A stretch of DNA of 45,727 nt from Rhodospirillales bacterium. Its GTDB lineage: Bacteria; Pseudomonadota; Alphaproteobacteria; Acetobacterales; Acetobacteraceae. The stretch is taken from contig CANFKS010000019.1 in the NCBI GenBank assembly GCA_947447625.1, positions 1 through 45,727 on the forward strand, given 5' to 3'. A program made the translations under genes and the position numbers. Shown here piece after piece: positions 43,660 through 45,727 of the stretch. The notes under the pieces are model-generated. The model ran no database searches. It saw only the letters and a program-made list of their open reading frames with translations, and had not been told where the DNA came from. The first letter of the stretch is position 1. Each line of letters opens with the position of its first letter.

Positions 43660-45216
43660 ATGAGGCGTCTGTTGCTGGGAGCCGCGCTGGCGGCCCTCCT
43701 GATGGGGCTGCCCGCCGCGCGCGCTGAAAAAGTGCTCCGCGTGGTGCCCCAAAACGACATCGTGCTGCTTGACCCGGTGTTCGGCACCGCCTGGATCTCC
43801 ATGGTCGGCGGCGTGATGATCTACGAAAGCCTCTTCACCTGGGACGCCGCGATGCAGCCCCAGCCGATGATGGTCTCCACCTGGTCCACCAGCGCCGATG
43901 GCCTCGTCTGGCGCTTTACCCTGCGCGACGGCCAAGCCTTCCACGACGGCGCCCCGGTCACCACCACCGACGTCATCGCCTCTCTGAAGCGCTGGATGAC
44001 GTTCGACGGTGCGGGCGGCAAACTCGCCGCCGCGATGACGGGCATGACAGCGATCGACGCATCAACCTTCGAAATCACCCTCCAGCGCCCCTTCCCAGCC
44101 ATGCTTTCGGTGCTGGCCGCAGCCCCCGCCCGCTTTGCCGCCATCATGCGCGCGCAGGACATCCCGACCGAACGCAAACCCGTCACCACCGGCATCGGTT
44201 CCGGCCCCTTCCGCTACGTTCCGGAAGCGCGGATCAGCGGCGCCAAGATCGTCTACGCGCGCAACCCGCGCTACATCCCCCGCGCCGAACCGCCAGACGG
44301 CATGGCCGGCGGGCGCATCGTCAAGGTCGATCGCGTCGAGTGGCACATCATCCCCGACGCCGCCACCGTCGCCGCCGCCCTGCAAAGCGGCGAGATGGAC
44401 ATGGCCGAACGCCCCTCGTTCGACGTCCTGCCGCTGCTGGCCAAACTCCCTGGCCTGCGGTTGCAAAAACTGAGCGCGCTGGCTGACCAGACCATCCTGC
44501 GGCCCAACCACCTGCAACCGCCGTTCAACGACGTCCGCGCCCGCCGCGCCCTCAACCACCTGCTCGACCAGGGCGACGCGATGGCCGCCGGCTTCGGCGA
44601 CCCCGCCAACTGGCAGACATGCAACGCCTTCTTCACCTGCGGCGGCCCCTTCGACAGCGAAGCCGGCGCCGAGGGCTTCAAGCCCGACCTCGCCCGCGCC
44701 AAGGCGCTCCTCGCCGAAGCCGGCTACAAGGGCGAGAAACTCATCTTCATCGCCTCCCACGACAACGCCAACGGCCCGATCTCCGAAGTCGTGGCCGACG
44801 CGATGACCAAGGCCGGCATGAATATCGAAATGATCTGGTCGGACTGGGCCAGCGTCGTGGGCCGCGCCCTCAAGCAAGACCTGCCGGCCCAAGGCGGCTG
44901 GAACATCCGCGTCACCGGCCAACCCGGCGCACTCGCCGCCAGCCCGCAGGCCAACGCCGCCGCCGACACCAGTTGCGCGCGCAAAAACTTCTCCGGCTGG
45001 CCCTGCGACGAGGAGGCCGAAACCCTGCGCGCCGCCCTCATCGAAGCGGCCCCGGACGCCCGCCCCGCTCTGCTCGACCAGCTGCATCGCCGCCTCGCTG
45101 CAGTCGTGCCCTATCGCGTACTCGGCCAATCCAGCGGCCCCGCTGCCTTCCGCACCACCATCACGGGGGTGCTGCAATCCCCGGTCATCGTCTACTGGAA
45201 CATAGAAAAGAACTAG
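43660..45216 (+). CDS. Dipeptide-type ABC substrate-binding protein (family 5), second copy
   Basis: The start at ATG 43660, preceded by GGGGAG, gives 518 residues with a signal peptide RRLLLGAALAALLMGLPAARA. The mature domain has VVPQNDIVLLDPVFG, LRDGQAFHDGAPVTTTDVIASL, GSGPFRYVPEARI and KPDLARAKALLAEAGYKGEK. Ligand unknown: peptide, glutathione or nickel chelate carriers share these traits. It is a distant paralogue of the protein at 13425-14981. No permease genes adjoin it; a palindromic repeat follows directly. Confidence 0.88.
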   Translation: MRRLLLGAALAALLMGLPAARAEKVLRVVPQNDIVLLDPVFGTAWISMVGGVMIYESLFTWDAAMQPQPMMVSTWSTSADGLVWRFTLRDGQAFHDGAPVTTTDVIASLKRWMTFDGAGGKLAAAMTGMTAIDASTFEITLQRPFPAMLSVLAAAPARFAAIMRAQDIPTERKPVTTGIGSGPFRYVPEARISGAKIVYARNPRYIPRAEPPDGMAGGRIVKVDRVEWHIIPDAATVAAALQSGEMDMAERPSFDVLPLLAKLPGLRLQKLSALADQTILRPNHLQPPFNDVRARRALNHLLDQGDAMAAGFGDPANWQTCNAFFTCGGPFDSEAGAEGFKPDLARAKALLAEAGYKGEKLIFIASHDNANGPISEVVADAMTKAGMNIEMIWSDWASVVGRALKQDLPAQGGWNIRVTGQPGALAASPQANAAADTSCARKNFSGWPCDEEAETLRAALIEAAPDARPALLDQLHRRLAAVVPYRVLGQSSGPAAFRTTITGVLQSPVIVYWNIEKN

Positions 45217-45217
45217 A

Positions 45218-45260
45218 GCCTGATGATTTTTGGCGGAATTGCCAAAAATCTGAATCAGGC
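45218..45260. repeat. Dispersed palindromic repeat, copy 2
   Basis: GCCTGAT-GATTTTTGGC faces GCCAAAAATC and ATCAGGC around GGAATT, nearly identical to 6246-6287. It begins one base after the stop codon of the binding-protein gene and may end its transcript. Confidence 0.85.
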
Positions 45261-45275
45261 GATCAACCAAAGAGT

Positions 45276-45316
45276 TAGAGCGGGATGCCTTCGCAATCAG
45301 AAGGCATCCCGCTCTA
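45276..45316. repeat. Perfect 16-base inverted repeat
   Basis: TAGAGCGGGATGCCTT at 45276-45291 pairs exactly with its reverse complement at 45301-45316 around a 9-base loop. It lies 15 bases after the previous palindrome. It has the look of REP-like intergenic elements of alphaproteobacteria and overlaps the stop of the glutaminase-like remnant. Confidence 0.9.
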
Positions 45317-45405
45317 GCACGCAAGCCCCACGGTCGCCTTGGCCGCGAGGTTCACGTTGTCGCCCAGCACGCCCGAAAAGTCATCGGTGCAAAGCTGCGC
45401 GCCCG
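45314..45405 (-). pseudogene. C-terminal scrap of a glutaminase-like (GtaA/DUF4965) gene
   Basis: On the minus strand about 28 codons before TAG at 45316-45314 read like the end of GtaA-type glutaminases: LCTDDFSGVLGDNVNLAAKA, compare the family pattern TDDFxGxLAxNxNLSxKA. Nothing upstream continues it; the sequence changes at about 45405 into a GH51 fragment on the other strand. A remnant of a rearrangement; identification is tentative because it is short. Confidence 0.45.
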
Positions 45406-45727
45406 ATGACCGAAACCGGCGACCCCGCTTGGCGACAGACTATTTTCTGGCCTTTCGCCAATTTTACAAATTTCGGCCATGGCCATGTCCTGCGCGCCAA
45501 GGTTGCGTCGGACACCTGCGACACAGACTATTTCGACCCTGCGGGCATGGACGACGAAGTCCGCACTCCCGTCACCGGCGTCCCCTACCTCAAACTTGCC
45601 GCCGTCGATGACGGCAAAGGCGGCCTCACACTCTTTGCCCTCAACCGGGACCTCACCGGAGAAATGCGGATGGAGGTCGATGCCCGCGGCATGTCCAACC
45701 TCTCCATCGTCCAGGCCACGACGCTGC
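45406..45727 (+). pseudogene. C-terminal part of a GH51 alpha-L-arabinofuranosidase, 5' truncated
   Basis: The frame from ATG 45406 runs to the window edge. It begins MTETGDPAWRQTIFWPFANF, which matches the interior block MTExGGxAWRQTIxxPF found after the catalytic domain of GH51 enzymes. VPYLKLAAVDDGKGG and LTLFALNRDLTGEMRMEVD follow, the C-terminal beta domain. The catalytic barrel of about 300 residues that should precede it is missing, and the sequence upstream is a different gene's scrap on the other strand. It is probably inactive. Such enzymes release arabinose from plant polysaccharide. Confidence 0.65.

Noticed and set aside
42724-43944. N-terminal extension of aspartate kinase by about 400 residues
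   Set aside because: It is antisense to ubiG and the next gene; kinase similarity begins at the ATG at 42723 with its own ribosome-binding site.

Overview
The window comes from a GC-rich alphaproteobacterium, most likely in the Acetobacteraceae or a related Rhodospirillales family with an Acidiphilium-like gene set. Signs are the compact hopanoid operon ending in squalene-hopene cyclase, the ispG-hisS-prfA-prmC-DUF4167 order, a PTS-Ntr enzyme I and an Aap-type amino-acid transporter. The placement is inferred from gene content; no 16S rRNA gene is present. I found no rRNA, tRNA or CRISPR array.

Left edge (1-2000, minus strand): an AT-rich accessory island. It encodes a peptide with a double-glycine leader, a CPBP (Abi)-like membrane protein and the N-terminal C39 peptidase domain of a bacteriocin-type ABC exporter that runs off the window. 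A truncated HlyD-type export adaptor lies at its upstream end. The set looks like a bacteriocin export locus, partly decayed, with a striking intergenic stem-loop.

2094-5548: tricarballylate oxidation genes tcuA-tcuB and a PEP-CTERM-anchored secreted protein. 5808-8404: an HU DNA-binding protein, then murQ-nagA for recycling cell-wall amino sugars. 8437-14981: a succinate-semialdehyde-type dehydrogenase, then an aapJ-aapQ-aapM amino-acid transporter without its ATPase gene, then a dipeptide-type solute-binding protein. 15016-15924: a luciferase-like oxidoreductase.

15995-22946 (minus): hpnA-hpnB-hpnC-hpnD-hpnE-shc, each pair overlapping by 4 bases. HpnC, HpnD and HpnE make squalene from farnesyl diphosphate and Shc cyclises it to hopene. 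HpnA and HpnB are hopanoid-associated proteins of less certain role. An alkaline-phosphatase-superfamily hydrolase lies upstream.

24536-29037 (plus): five genes overlapping by 4 bases for a shortened relative of the hydrogenase-4/complex I family: HyfB-like, HyfC-like, HyfE-like, HyfG-like and HyfI-like. The small subunit keeps its iron-sulphur cysteines. The large subunit has no Ni-Fe ligand motifs, the membrane subunits lack hallmark charged motifs, and no HyfF is present. This is the most unusual conserved-looking system in the window.

29125-45216: an unknown small protein, pepT, a glutathione S-transferase and DUF4167; the prmC-prfA-hisS-ispG housekeeping chain; a RodZ-like protein, ptsP and a nitronate monooxygenase; lysC, ubiG and a second dipeptide-type binding protein. 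Right edge: two palindromic repeat elements, one with a second copy near 6.2 kb, then a junction between scraps of a glutaminase-like gene (minus) and the C-terminal part of a GH51 arabinofuranosidase (plus).
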